DNA of 39,649 nucleotides from Lachnospiraceae bacterium (GTDB lineage Bacteria > Bacillota_A > Clostridia > Lachnospirales > Lachnospiraceae). Numbering within the stretch: the stretch's first letter is position 1; every line of letters starts with the position of its first letter. Location of the stretch: NCBI GenBank assembly GCA_016287765.1, contig JAEEWS010000023.1, positions 1-39,649 of the forward strand. The letters run 5' to 3'. This document shows positions 7,080-14,419 of this stretch, piece by piece. Under the pieces are notes generated by a model. That model saw only the letters and a program-made list of their open reading frames with translations, ran no database searches and was not told the DNA's origin. The position numbers and the translations under genes were made by a program.

Positions 7080-8132
7080 ATGATTTTTAAAGAGGAAACA
7101 ATGACACTTAATGGGCATGAGGTGGAGTTCAGAAGCCCGCGCGAAGAGGATGCGCTCATGATGATCGAGGGCTTGAAGGAAGTCTGCGGGGAGACGGATT
7201 TTCTGCTGTCCGGACCTGACGAGGTGAAACTCACCGAAGAGGACGAGGTCAAGTTTATCGACATGATGAACGGCATCGAAAAGGGCGGGATGCTGCTGGC
7301 TTTTGTCGACGGTGAATATGTGGGGAATTCTTCTTACAGGGTATCCGATAAGAGGAGATTTAACCATCGCGGAAACATCGGGATTGCGCTGAAGCTGAAA
7401 GCGACCGGTTTTGGGCTGGGTACCGAGGTCCTGAAGCGGATCCTTGAGTCGATGAAGGCTTGCGGCCTTGAGCAGGCGGAGCTTGACGTTTTTGCGTCCA
7501 ACAGCAGGGCGATCCACGTTTATAAGAAGCTGGGATTTAGGGAGATCGGCCGGACACCTAACGCTTCCAGGCTCGACAGCGGCGAATACGTGGATGAGCT
7601 TCATATGGTGCTGCCTCTGAACGATGCGGAGTTCTGGGATCTTTACGATGCGGAGAGGAAGCCCCTGGGCCTCAAGCACAAGCGCGGCGACAAGTTCGGC
7701 GAGGGGCAGTTTTACGTTTGCTGCGAAAACTGGATCGTGAATTCAGAGGGCAGATTTCTCGTCACCAAGCGCCATCCGGACAAAAAGGCCGGGAATCAGT
7801 GGGAATTCGGCGGCGGCGGAACCCTTGCAGGAGAGACCACGCGCGAATCCTGCGTTCGTGAGGTTTTTGAGGAAACAGGCATACAGATAACCGACGATCA
7901 GGTGTGTCTCCTGGCGACCTATGCCAACAAGAATTATTTCCAGGACATCTTCCTTATAAAGAAAGATGTGGACCTTAAGGATGTTAAGCTTCAGCCCGGC
8001 GAAACCGTGGATGTGAAGTGGGCTTCCGACGAGGAGATCCAAAAGATGATCGAAAACGGGGAATTTGTGTATTCCGTCGGGAAGAGATATGCCTTGTACA
8101 AGGATAAGGCAGCGGAAGTTTTAAAGAAATAG
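7080..8132 (+). CDS. GNAT acetyltransferase - Nudix hydrolase fusion
   Basis: This 350-residue two-domain protein starts at the ATG at 7080, seven bases after GGAGG; an ATG at 7075 runs straight into a stop. Residues about 8-175 are a GNAT N-acetyltransferase with the acetyl-CoA segment LKATGFGLGTEVLKRIL and the later NSRAIHVYKKLGFREIGR. Residues about 215-345 are a Nudix hydrolase whose box is complete: GGTLAGE then seven residues, then REVFEETGI, fitting GX5EX7REUXEEXGU. The preceding YVCCENWIVNSEGRFLVTKR is typical of Nudix strand A. GNAT adds an acyl group to an amine; Nudix cleaves a nucleoside diphosphate linked to X. The joint substrate is unknown. The gene stands alone with a terminator after it. 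Confidence 0.9.
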   Translation: MIFKEETMTLNGHEVEFRSPREEDALMMIEGLKEVCGETDFLLSGPDEVKLTEEDEVKFIDMMNGIEKGGMLLAFVDGEYVGNSSYRVSDKRRFNHRGNIGIALKLKATGFGLGTEVLKRILESMKACGLEQAELDVFASNSRAIHVYKKLGFREIGRTPNASRLDSGEYVDELHMVLPLNDAEFWDLYDAERKPLGLKHKRGDKFGEGQFYVCCENWIVNSEGRFLVTKRHPDKKAGNQWEFGGGGTLAGETTRESCVREVFEETGIQITDDQVCLLATYANKNYFQDIFLIKKDVDLKDVKLQPGETVDVKWASDEEIQKMIENGEFVYSVGKRYALYKDKAAEVLKK

Positions 8133-8189
8133 CGGAGGAAGGCGCAGAATACTTAACTTAACAGCTGAGGAAAACAGAAAAATGTTTCA

Positions 8190-8232
8190 AGCCACGCGTA
8201 ACGCCGATTCGGGCATAGCGCGCGGCTTTTTT
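8190..8232 (+). terminator. intrinsic terminator of the GNAT-Nudix gene
   Basis: AGCC-A-CGCG near 8190-8198 pairs with CGCG-C-GGCT ending at 8227, with one mismatch and an inner GCC/GGC pairing. A T-run follows (8227-8232). Confidence 0.7.
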
Positions 8233-8324
8233 AGTCCGTAGAATAGGGGATTTTGACTCCGAGTGGCAAAATCTTCTGTAGAGTCAATGATTTTCCGGAA
8301 AAAAATGTCTCCGGAAACTATCTT

Positions 8325-8520
8325 ATTGACCCTACAAAGCAAAACCCTCCACTGAGCCAAAGATTTCCCGGGACATATGCCCCTTCGGAAGCATTTTCAT
8401 TGACCCTACACAGCAAAACCCTCCACTGAGCCAAAGATTTCCCGGAAAACATGCCCCTTCGGAAGCATTTTCATTGACCCTACACAGCAAAATCCTCCAC
8501 TGAGCCATAATCCTCCCGTA
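8325..8520. repeat. 74-bp tandem repeat, about 2.7 units
   Basis: ATTGACCCTACA recurs at 8325, 8399 and 8473, exactly 74 bases apart. Each unit then reads CAAAACCCTCCACTGAGCCA, TTTCCCGG and CCCCTTCGGAAGCATTTTC with few differences. The third unit breaks off near 8520. Just upstream, TTGACTC (8253-8259) and GAGTCAA (8281-8287) form an inverted pair. The modules recur at 34321-34385, so this belongs to the internal part of the GGGGACGGGG mosaic family but lacks its G-rich caps. Confidence 0.85.
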
Positions 8521-8578
8521 ATGTCCCCCCCTCCTCTACTTTGTGAAAAACTAAACAGACTGAAAATAAAGAAAAACC

Positions 8579-8607
8579 TTGCGAAGATTTTGAATACGTG
8601 ATACAAT
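8579..8607 (+). promoter_or_regulatory. SigA-type promoter of the TetR gene
   Basis: TTGCGA (8579-8584) and TACAAT (8602-8607) have a 17-base spacer. The predicted start near 8614 sits at the edge of the palindrome at 8618-8635. The leader would be about 200 bases. Confidence 0.6.
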
Positions 8608-8617
8608 TGTGACAACA

Positions 8618-8635
8618 CGTGAACAATGGTTCACG
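8618..8635. promoter_or_regulatory. TetR operator candidate (palindrome)
   Basis: CGTGAAC (8618-8624) and GTTCACG (8629-8635) are perfect inverted 7-mers around AATG. The site starts a few bases after the predicted transcription start, where repressor binding would block transcription. Confidence 0.5.
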
Positions 8636-8639
8636 AATG

Positions 8640-8740
8640 GATTCACGAGACGATTCACGAGAAGAAACCCGGAAATATCCGCGAGACGATTCACGAGAAG
8701 AAACCCCGGAAATATCCGCGAGACGATTCACGGAACAATT
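8640..8740. repeat. 36-bp direct repeats carrying GATTCACGAG
   Basis: A 36-base unit starting CGAGACGATTCACGAGAAG occupies 8646-8681. It repeats at 8682-8718 with one extra C and partly from 8719. GATTCACG occurs at about 8640, 8652, 8688 and 8725, matching one half of the palindrome at 8618-8635. These may be extra half sites for the TetR protein. The apparent reading frames through the array are an artefact of the repeat. Confidence 0.75.
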
Positions 8741-8823
8741 TGCGGGACAGTCTGCGGGATGTTCCACGTTGAATTCCGCGAAGATAAGAGATTACGATCA
8801 ACACGCACGAAATGGGGTACGGC

Positions 8824-9447
8824 ATGTATAAAAGACTGGACGGAGATACTTTAAACAAGCTTCTTGAAGCGGGGATCGGCGAATTTGCCGAGAAGGGCTT
8901 TGACAAGGCTAACATTGCGGACATCGCCAAAAAGTCAGGCCTTAGTGTAGGGGTCATGTACAAGTACTACAAGGATAAGGATGACTTCTTTATTTCTTGT
9001 GTGAGGCACAGCCTGGAGCTTCTGAATGAAGTCATGGACGAGCTGACCGACGAAAGTAACGGGCTCATCGGTAATATGGAGATCACCCTCCGCAGGCTGG
9101 TGGAGCATGCAAGAAAACACACGGAATACTATGTTATGTATCACGAGATAACGGCCGGGGGTTGCAGGAAATTTGCGCCTCAGTTGGCGAAGGAGATAGA
9201 ATCGGTGACTTCGACGGTTTACTCCAAGCTCATCGGAGATGCCAAGGCCAAGGGATTGGTAAGGCAGGACATTGATCCGAACATGTTTGCTTTCTTCTTC
9301 GATAATCTGCTTATGATGCTTCAGTTTTCGCTCTGTTGCGAGTACTATCGCGAGCGTATGAAGATATATTGTAACGGTGAACCTACGGACGAAATGCTGG
9401 TAAAGGAATTGCTGAAATTCATGTACGCAGCACTGGGGATCAAGTAG
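8824..9447 (+). CDS. TetR/AcrR-family transcriptional regulator
   Basis: A 207-residue one-component repressor. Its N-terminal three-helix DNA-binding domain reads LLEAGIGEFAEKGFDKANIA, then DIAKKSGLSVGVMYKYYKDKDDF, the classic TetR helix-turn-helix. The rest is helical with an effector pocket of unknown ligand. An ATG at 8812 would add four residues; neither start has a strong ribosome site, but GGGG at 8814-8817 is well placed for 8824. Its promoter region carries a palindrome and an array of related half sites, suggesting autoregulation. The sugar kinase gene lies 103 bases downstream with no clear promoter of its own, so this regulator may control the kinase-aldolase-GtrA-aminotransferase genes. 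Confidence 0.9.
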   Translation: MYKRLDGDTLNKLLEAGIGEFAEKGFDKANIADIAKKSGLSVGVMYKYYKDKDDFFISCVRHSLELLNEVMDELTDESNGLIGNMEITLRRLVEHARKHTEYYVMYHEITAGGCRKFAPQLAKEIESVTSTVYSKLIGDAKAKGLVRQDIDPNMFAFFFDNLLMMLQFSLCCEYYRERMKIYCNGEPTDEMLVKELLKFMYAALGIK

Positions 9448-9470
9448 AAAAAGCGGGACTAAAGTCACGA

Positions 9471-9540
9471 AATGAACCTCTAACCCCGTCCCCGAGGTTC
9501 AAAAAAATGAACCCATAACCCCGTCCCCGGGGTTCAAAAA
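9471..9540. repeat. GGGGACGGGG repeat cluster D
   Basis: Two complement-strand copies (cores 9484-9493 and 9519-9528, offset 35 bases), each ending in GAGGTTCAAAAA or GGGGTTCAAAAA. The second ends exactly at the AAGGAG ribosome site of the kinase gene, so the element forms the whole spacer between tetR and the kinase. Confidence 0.9.
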
Positions 9541-9550
9541 GGAGAAGTGT

Positions 9551-11149
9551 ATGACTTACGTTATTGCTTACGATTTTGGAACGACAGGTGTGAAGACCTG
9601 CCTTTTCGAGATCAAGAACACCATAGGCCTGGTGGCCAGCGCGTATGCCGGATATGGGCTTTACATTATGGAAAACGGCGGCGCTGAGCAGGATGCGGAC
9701 GAATGGTGGGAAGCCATGTGCAACACCACGAAGGAGCTGTTTAAGAAGACAGAGATCACTCCGGAGCAGGTGGCAGGCATTTCCTTCTGTTCACAGATGC
9801 AGGGCATAGTTCTCGTCGACAAGGACGCAAAGGCACTCCGACGTCCCATGAGCTACATGGACCAGCGAGGGACCAAAGAGATCGCGGAATGTATGGGAAA
9901 GGGCCTGATCAAAGTGTCGGGCTGCAATGTCTTTAAGCTGCTGAAGAGCCTCAGGATCAACTGTGCGGCTTCAACCAGCGTAAAGGATCCGGTTTGGAAA
10001 TATAAGTGGGTTGAAAACAACGAACCGGAAATATTCAATAAGGTGCATAAATGGCTGGATGTCAAGGAATATCTCATCGCGAGGTGTACAGGAGAATTCG
10101 TGATGACTACGGATTCGGCATTCTCCACATTTTTGTATGATACACGCAAGGGCAAAGAGGGCTGGAATAAATCACTGATCAAGATGTTTAAAGTGCATCC
10201 CGAGCATCTTCCGAGGATAATCAAATGTACTGACGAAGCGGGGAAGCTTACCAAAAAGGCTGCCGAGGACTTAGGGCTTAAGGAGGGCACGCCTGTTTTC
10301 GGAGGAGGCGGAGATGCTACATTGATCGGCGTGGGAGCAGGCTGTGTGGAAAAGGGACAGACTCATATCTATTCCGGTACCTCCGGCTGGGTTTCCACGG
10401 TTTTGGACAAGCAGGTAGTGGACATCGTTTCCATGATCGCAAGCATTACGGCGGCAACGGACGGAAGATACAACTACTTTGCGGAGATGGAGACCGCGGG
10501 CAAGTGCTTCGAGTGGGTGAAGAACCACCTGGCACTGGACGAGATCGACATCTATCTGAAGAAGGAGCATGTTGCGGAGAGTCTTGAAAGTCAGTACACA
10601 AGCCTCTACGACTACCTTTCCGACGAGGTCAGCAAGGTGCCGGCGGGGTCCAACGGAGTCATTTTCACTCCCTGGCTTCACGGAAATCGCTGTCCTTTCG
10701 AGGATCCTTCGGCCGCGGGAATGTTCTTCAATGTGAAGATCGAGACCGGAAAGCGCGATCTGATCCGCGCCGTTCTTGAAGGCATATGTTTCCACCTCCG
10801 TTGGATGTTGGAATGTGAGGCAGCTAAAGTAGAAACCTCCGAATGCATACGTTTTGTCGGCGGCGGAGCTCTTTCCAAAGTCACATGTCAGATACTTGCG
10901 GACATTACAGACAGGACCATAGAGACTGTGGTAGGTTCCCAGGATGTGGGAGCTGTAGGCGCAGCGTTGTTGGTGGCTGTAGGTACGGGAGCAATGCCCA
11001 CTCTGGATGATGCGAAAAACCTCATAAAAGTTAAGGAATGCTTTAAGCCGAATCCCGCCAACAGAGAGGTTTACGATAAAAACTATGCCGTATTTAAAAA
11101 GCTCTATAAGAGCAATGCTGCCAATTTCAAAGCTTTAAACGGGAATTAA
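9551..11149 (+). CDS. FGGY-family carbohydrate kinase (xylulokinase-like)
   Basis: This 532-residue protein has the actin-like ATPase fold of FGGY kinases, which phosphorylate pentoses, hexoses or polyols. Phosphate-1 motif: YDFGTTGVKTCLF (residues 5-17). Catalytic Asp255 in FGGGGDATLIG. Adenosine motif: FVGGGALSKVTCQILAD near 435-451, followed by DVGAVGAALLVAVG. The ribosome site (AAGGAG, 9539-9544) directly adjoins repeat cluster D. It is followed by a class II aldolase, GtrA and an aminotransferase in the same direction, so the phosphorylated product is probably the aldolase substrate. At 532 residues it is slightly longer than typical XylB (about 480-500). The sugar is unknown. Confidence 0.88.
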   Translation: MTYVIAYDFGTTGVKTCLFEIKNTIGLVASAYAGYGLYIMENGGAEQDADEWWEAMCNTTKELFKKTEITPEQVAGISFCSQMQGIVLVDKDAKALRRPMSYMDQRGTKEIAECMGKGLIKVSGCNVFKLLKSLRINCAASTSVKDPVWKYKWVENNEPEIFNKVHKWLDVKEYLIARCTGEFVMTTDSAFSTFLYDTRKGKEGWNKSLIKMFKVHPEHLPRIIKCTDEAGKLTKKAAEDLGLKEGTPVFGGGGDATLIGVGAGCVEKGQTHIYSGTSGWVSTVLDKQVVDIVSMIASITAATDGRYNYFAEMETAGKCFEWVKNHLALDEIDIYLKKEHVAESLESQYTSLYDYLSDEVSKVPAGSNGVIFTPWLHGNRCPFEDPSAAGMFFNVKIETGKRDLIRAVLEGICFHLRWMLECEAAKVETSECIRFVGGGALSKVTCQILADITDRTIETVVGSQDVGAVGAALLVAVGTGAMPTLDDAKNLIKVKECFKPNPANREVYDKNYAVFKKLYKSNAANFKALNGN

Positions 11150-11183
11150 CCCTTTAAAGAAAGACCCTAAACAAAACCCTAAA

Positions 11184-11211
11184 ATCCCCCTTTTATCTTT
11201 AAAAGGGGGAT
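11184..11211 (+). other. perfect hairpin between kinase and aldolase genes
   Basis: ATCCCCCTTTT (11184-11194) and AAAAGGGGGAT (11201-11211) form an 11-bp perfect stem with a 6-base loop, followed by a second small palindrome ACCCTAAAGGGT. There is no T-run, so it is unlikely to stop transcription. It may stabilise or separate the kinase message within the operon. Confidence 0.5.
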
Positions 11212-11298
11212 ACCCTAAAGGGTGGGTATAACACTTGGGATGGAACATAGATTGGGTCTTAGGATCTGCATAAAATATAACTTCGAAAGGAGAAAACA

Positions 11299-12216
11299 AT
11301 GGACAAGATTGCAGAAATAAGGGCGAGAGTTGCGGAAACAGGGAGAATGCTGCTGGAGAAAAAGCTGGTGGCAAGAACCTGGGGCAACATCAGTGAGCGC
11401 ATAGATTCCGAAACCTTTGCCATTTCTCCCAGCGGTCTTGACTACCTTCACACAGAACCCGAGGATGTGGCTGTGGTGAAGCTGGCAGACATGACATGGG
11501 AAGGAAGAAGAAAGCCTTCCAGTGAAAAGGGAATCCATGCTGCGGCTTACAGGATCTTCCCGGATGTAAATTTTGTTATCCACACTCACCAGAATTTTGC
11601 ATCTGCATTGGGACTGGGCGGTTTCAAAAACGAAGCCATGACCCCCGAACAGAGAGAAAAGCTGGGTGATATCTATACAGCAGGTTACGGACTTCCCGGA
11701 ACCAAGAAGCTGGCAGGAAATGTTGCCGCAGCCTATGAACTTGGAGCGAGAGTGGTATTCATGGAGCACCACGGCGTGGTGATCTGCGGCAGGTCAAGAG
11801 ATGAAGCCTTTGAGATGGCAAATCTTTTGGAAGAAGCCTGCAAGGCTCAGATCAAGGGGATGGATGTAAATGAGCCCGCAGGTAAGCAATTTGCAAAGCT
11901 GGGTATCCCGCTTCCCGCACAGCTGGATGATATGGCACAGATGATAGGACCCAGGATCCCTGTGGTTGAAAACAATCCCACGGAGATAGCCGCTAAGCTT
12001 CAAAAGAACAATGCGGTAGTGGTCAAGGGCGTAGGAATACAGATAGTGTCCGAAGACCCCGAAGATCTGGCTGCACTGGAGATCCTGACAGAAAAGGCAG
12101 CAACAGCTTTTCTTCATACAAGAGCATTGGGAAAGAAAGCAACCCTTTCCGCCTTTGATGCATGGCTTATGAGAACGGTTTATAAACTCAAGTATTCCAA
12201 ACAAAAGAAAGGTTGA
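11299..12216 (+). CDS. class II aldolase/adducin-domain protein
   Basis: This 305-residue protein has a class II aldolase N-terminal domain (about 1-215): ARTWGNISERID, Glu76 in SSEKGIHAAAY, metal ligands His95 and His97 in IHTHQ, and His158 in MEHHGV. These metalloenzymes cleave or epimerise ketose phosphates (fuculose-1-P aldolase, ribulose-5-P 4-epimerase). A C-terminal part of about 90 residues (VVVKGVGIQIVSEDPEDLAA) looks like a degenerate half of the same fold and is not normally present in FucA/AraD. A clear AAAGGAG site precedes the ATG. It probably acts on the product of the FGGY kinase. Substrate unknown. Confidence 0.85.
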   Translation: MDKIAEIRARVAETGRMLLEKKLVARTWGNISERIDSETFAISPSGLDYLHTEPEDVAVVKLADMTWEGRRKPSSEKGIHAAAYRIFPDVNFVIHTHQNFASALGLGGFKNEAMTPEQREKLGDIYTAGYGLPGTKKLAGNVAAAYELGARVVFMEHHGVVICGRSRDEAFEMANLLEEACKAQIKGMDVNEPAGKQFAKLGIPLPAQLDDMAQMIGPRIPVVENNPTEIAAKLQKNNAVVVKGVGIQIVSEDPEDLAALEILTEKAATAFLHTRALGKKATLSAFDAWLMRTVYKLKYSKQKKG

Positions 12217-12224
12217 GAATATAT

Positions 12225-12659
12225 ATGACCGACAAACAAAAAGAAGTTTTAAGAGCCGTAAAATTCGGACTATTTTCAATATCTGCAGGTCTTATTGAGA
12301 TCGGAAGCTTCACGCTTCTGGACCTTTTGACCCCATGGAATTATTGGCCCAAGTACCTGATCGCTCTGGTATTGTCGGTGATCTGGAACTTCACGCTGAA
12401 CAGGCGTTACACATTCAAGTCGGCCAATAATGTGCCGGTGGCTATGGCAAAGGTGGCAGCGTATTACTGCGTATTCACACCCCTTTCCACGCTACTGGGA
12501 AATTACCTGGCGGAGAGCCTGGGCTGGAACGAGTATCTGGTCACATTCATCAACATGTGTCTGAACTTCGTTACCGAGTTTTTGTATGACAAGTACTTCG
12601 TGTTCAGAGGCAGCATTGATACCAACGAGATCGCGAAGAAGGAAGAGAAAAATAATTAA
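12225..12659 (+). CDS. GtrA-family membrane protein
   Basis: This 144-residue protein has about four hydrophobic segments (KFGLFSISAGLIEIGSFTLL, YLIALVLSVIWNF, AAYYCVFTPLSTLLGNYLA, LVTFINMCLNFVTEFLY) and the GtrA signatures NRRYTFKS and EFLYDKYFVFRG. GtrA proteins are thought to move polyprenyl-phosphate-linked sugars across the membrane for modification of surface polysaccharides. Start: the ATG at 12225. A TTG overlapping the upstream stop has no usable ribosome site. It lies 8 bases after the aldolase gene and 32 before the aminotransferase, so the operon probably feeds a cell-envelope glycan. Confidence 0.85.
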   Translation: MTDKQKEVLRAVKFGLFSISAGLIEIGSFTLLDLLTPWNYWPKYLIALVLSVIWNFTLNRRYTFKSANNVPVAMAKVAAYYCVFTPLSTLLGNYLAESLGWNEYLVTFINMCLNFVTEFLYDKYFVFRGSIDTNEIAKKEEKNN

Positions 12660-12691
12660 ATCACGAACAGCAAAAAACGGAGGATAAGAAA

Positions 12692-14188
12692 ATGGAAAAC
12701 TGTGGAATCAGCAGATGGGATGATCCCAATGAGATCAATCAGAGACTTAAAAATCTCACCAGTCAGCCTATTTGGGAGGTTGATGACGAGTACTACAACA
12801 AGGAGATCCTGCCCTACTTCAACGAGAAGTGCACCAAGTCTAAGGCTATCTACGAGGAAGCCAAGAATTACATTCCCGGCGGTGTTCAGCACAACCTGGC
12901 ATTCAACAAGCCTTTCCCGATGTGCATAGAAAAAGCCGAAGGCGCATACATGTATGATAAGGACGGCAATAAGTACATCGATTTCCTTCAGGCAGGCGGA
13001 CCCACGATCCTTGGAAGTAACTACAAGCCCGTTCAGGATGCGGTTATCGACCTAATCAAGACCTGCGGACCTACCACAGGACTTCTGCACGAAGCAGAGC
13101 TTATGATCGCTAAAGAGATCCACAAGCATATGCCCAACGTAGAGATGTTCCGTATGCTTGGTTCAGGTACCGAAGCATGTATGGCATCTTTAAGAATTGC
13201 AAGGATCGCAACCGGTAAGAAGAGAATCATAAAGATCGGCGGAGCTTATCACGGCTGGTCAGATCAGCTGGTATACGGCCTTAAGATCCCGGGAAGCCGT
13301 TATCTTCTTGAATCCCATGGTATTCCCAAGGGAGCCTACAGGCTTACGGATGAAGTAAGACCCAACGATCTTAACATGCTGGAAGCTATGCTTAAGAGAA
13401 ATAAGCTTAAGGGAGGTACAGCCGCTGTTCTCATCGAGCCCGTAGGACCCGAGAGCGGTACCAGACCCGTTGCACGTGAATACAACAAGGGCGTGCGCGC
13501 ACTTTGCGATAAGTACGGCGCACTCATGATCTTCGACGAAGTAGTAACAGGCTTCCGTGTAGCACTCTCAGGTGCTCAAGGCTTCTTCGACGTTGTTCCG
13601 GATCTCACCATCTTCGGAAAGATCGTTGCCGGCGGATATCCTGCTGCAGGCGGCGTAGGCGGTAAGAAGGAATATGCTCAGCTTATGGCTGCAGGCCTTG
13701 CAACAGGTAAGCACAGAGCCTATGTGGGCGGTACACTCGCTGCCAACCCGCTTTCATCCCTTGCAGGCTACACTGCCATCAAGGAGATCGAAAGAACCAA
13801 TGCCTGCGAAGTTGCGGGACGTATGGGCGACAGACTTTGCGACGGCCTGAAGGAACTGGTAGACCGTTACGGACTTCCTTTCGTAGCATACAACCAGGGC
13901 TCCATCGTACATTTGGAGTGCACAGGTGCAATGAGCTTCGATTTCTCCTCCATGAGTTTCATAAAGTCCGCAATGGGACTGTTGAAGAACAAGGATATGA
14001 TGTATGTCCGCAAGGATTCCATGGAGAAGATGGGCGCCGCTTATATGGCAAACGGTATCATTACCCTTGCAGGCAGCCGTCTCTACACATCCCTTGCAGA
14101 TACACCCGAGATCATCGACGAAGCTCTTAACCGCTTTGAAAATGTATTCAAGCATGTTAAGAAGACAGATAAGGGTCTTGTAAAGTAA
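12692..14188 (+). CDS. class III PLP-dependent aminotransferase (glutamate-1-semialdehyde aminomutase-like)
   Basis: A 498-residue fold-type I PLP enzyme. PLP Lys310 sits in TIFGKIVAGGYPAAG, the Asp that holds the pyridine nitrogen is in MIFDEVVTGFR, and the phosphate-binding GSGTEACM and AYHGW segments are present. The order matches HemL-like enzymes, but an extra N-terminal region of about 45 residues precedes SKAIYEEAKNYIPGGV, and no other haem genes are close. In this operon with a sugar kinase, an aldolase and GtrA it more likely aminates a keto- or aldehyde-sugar intermediate than makes 5-aminolevulinate. Strong ribosome site (CGGAGG). A perfect terminator closes the operon. Confidence 0.87.
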   Translation: MENCGISRWDDPNEINQRLKNLTSQPIWEVDDEYYNKEILPYFNEKCTKSKAIYEEAKNYIPGGVQHNLAFNKPFPMCIEKAEGAYMYDKDGNKYIDFLQAGGPTILGSNYKPVQDAVIDLIKTCGPTTGLLHEAELMIAKEIHKHMPNVEMFRMLGSGTEACMASLRIARIATGKKRIIKIGGAYHGWSDQLVYGLKIPGSRYLLESHGIPKGAYRLTDEVRPNDLNMLEAMLKRNKLKGGTAAVLIEPVGPESGTRPVAREYNKGVRALCDKYGALMIFDEVVTGFRVALSGAQGFFDVVPDLTIFGKIVAGGYPAAGGVGGKKEYAQLMAAGLATGKHRAYVGGTLAANPLSSLAGYTAIKEIERTNACEVAGRMGDRLCDGLKELVDRYGLPFVAYNQGSIVHLECTGAMSFDFSSMSFIKSAMGLLKNKDMMYVRKDSMEKMGAAYMANGIITLAGSRLYTSLADTPEIIDEALNRFENVFKHVKKTDKGLVK

Positions 14189-14283
14189 GATTTATAGTCC
14201 GTAATAAGACTAACACGGAGCAAAGTTAAAACGGAGTTATCTGACTCATTAAGAGCAGCTCAAAATAAGGTCAATAAGGGAAA

Positions 14284-14319
14284 GAAGCATTTTGGATTAT
14301 CAGAAAATGCTTCTTTTTT
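14284..14319 (+). terminator. intrinsic terminator of the kinase-aminotransferase operon
   Basis: GAAGCATTTT (14284-14293) and AAAATGCTTC (14304-14313), perfect 10-bp stem, followed by six T (14314-14319). Confidence 0.93.
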
Positions 14320-14339
14320 CACGCTTTTTATTTATTTTA

Positions 14340-14368
14340 TAGATTTTATGATGATAATTGTGTATAAT
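14340..14368 (+). promoter_or_regulatory. promoter of the chemoreceptor gene
   Basis: A perfect -10 TATAAT (14363-14368) stands 52 bases before the ATG. The -35 at a 17-base spacing is only TAGATT. Confidence 0.5.
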
Positions 14369-14419
14369 GTACGAAATAGTTTTGGGCGATCGAGGGATAG
14401 TTTTAGAAAGAGGTGATCT

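Noticed and set aside
8609..8854. Open frames of 70-81 codons over the tetR leader
   Set aside because: They consist of RRFTRRNPE-type peptide repeats created by the 36-bp DNA repeats, lie on top of the operator candidate, and two overlapping frames are equally open.
14340..14419. Riboswitch in the chemoreceptor leader
   Set aside because: Only about 45 bases of leader remain after the predicted start, with no recognisable aptamer.
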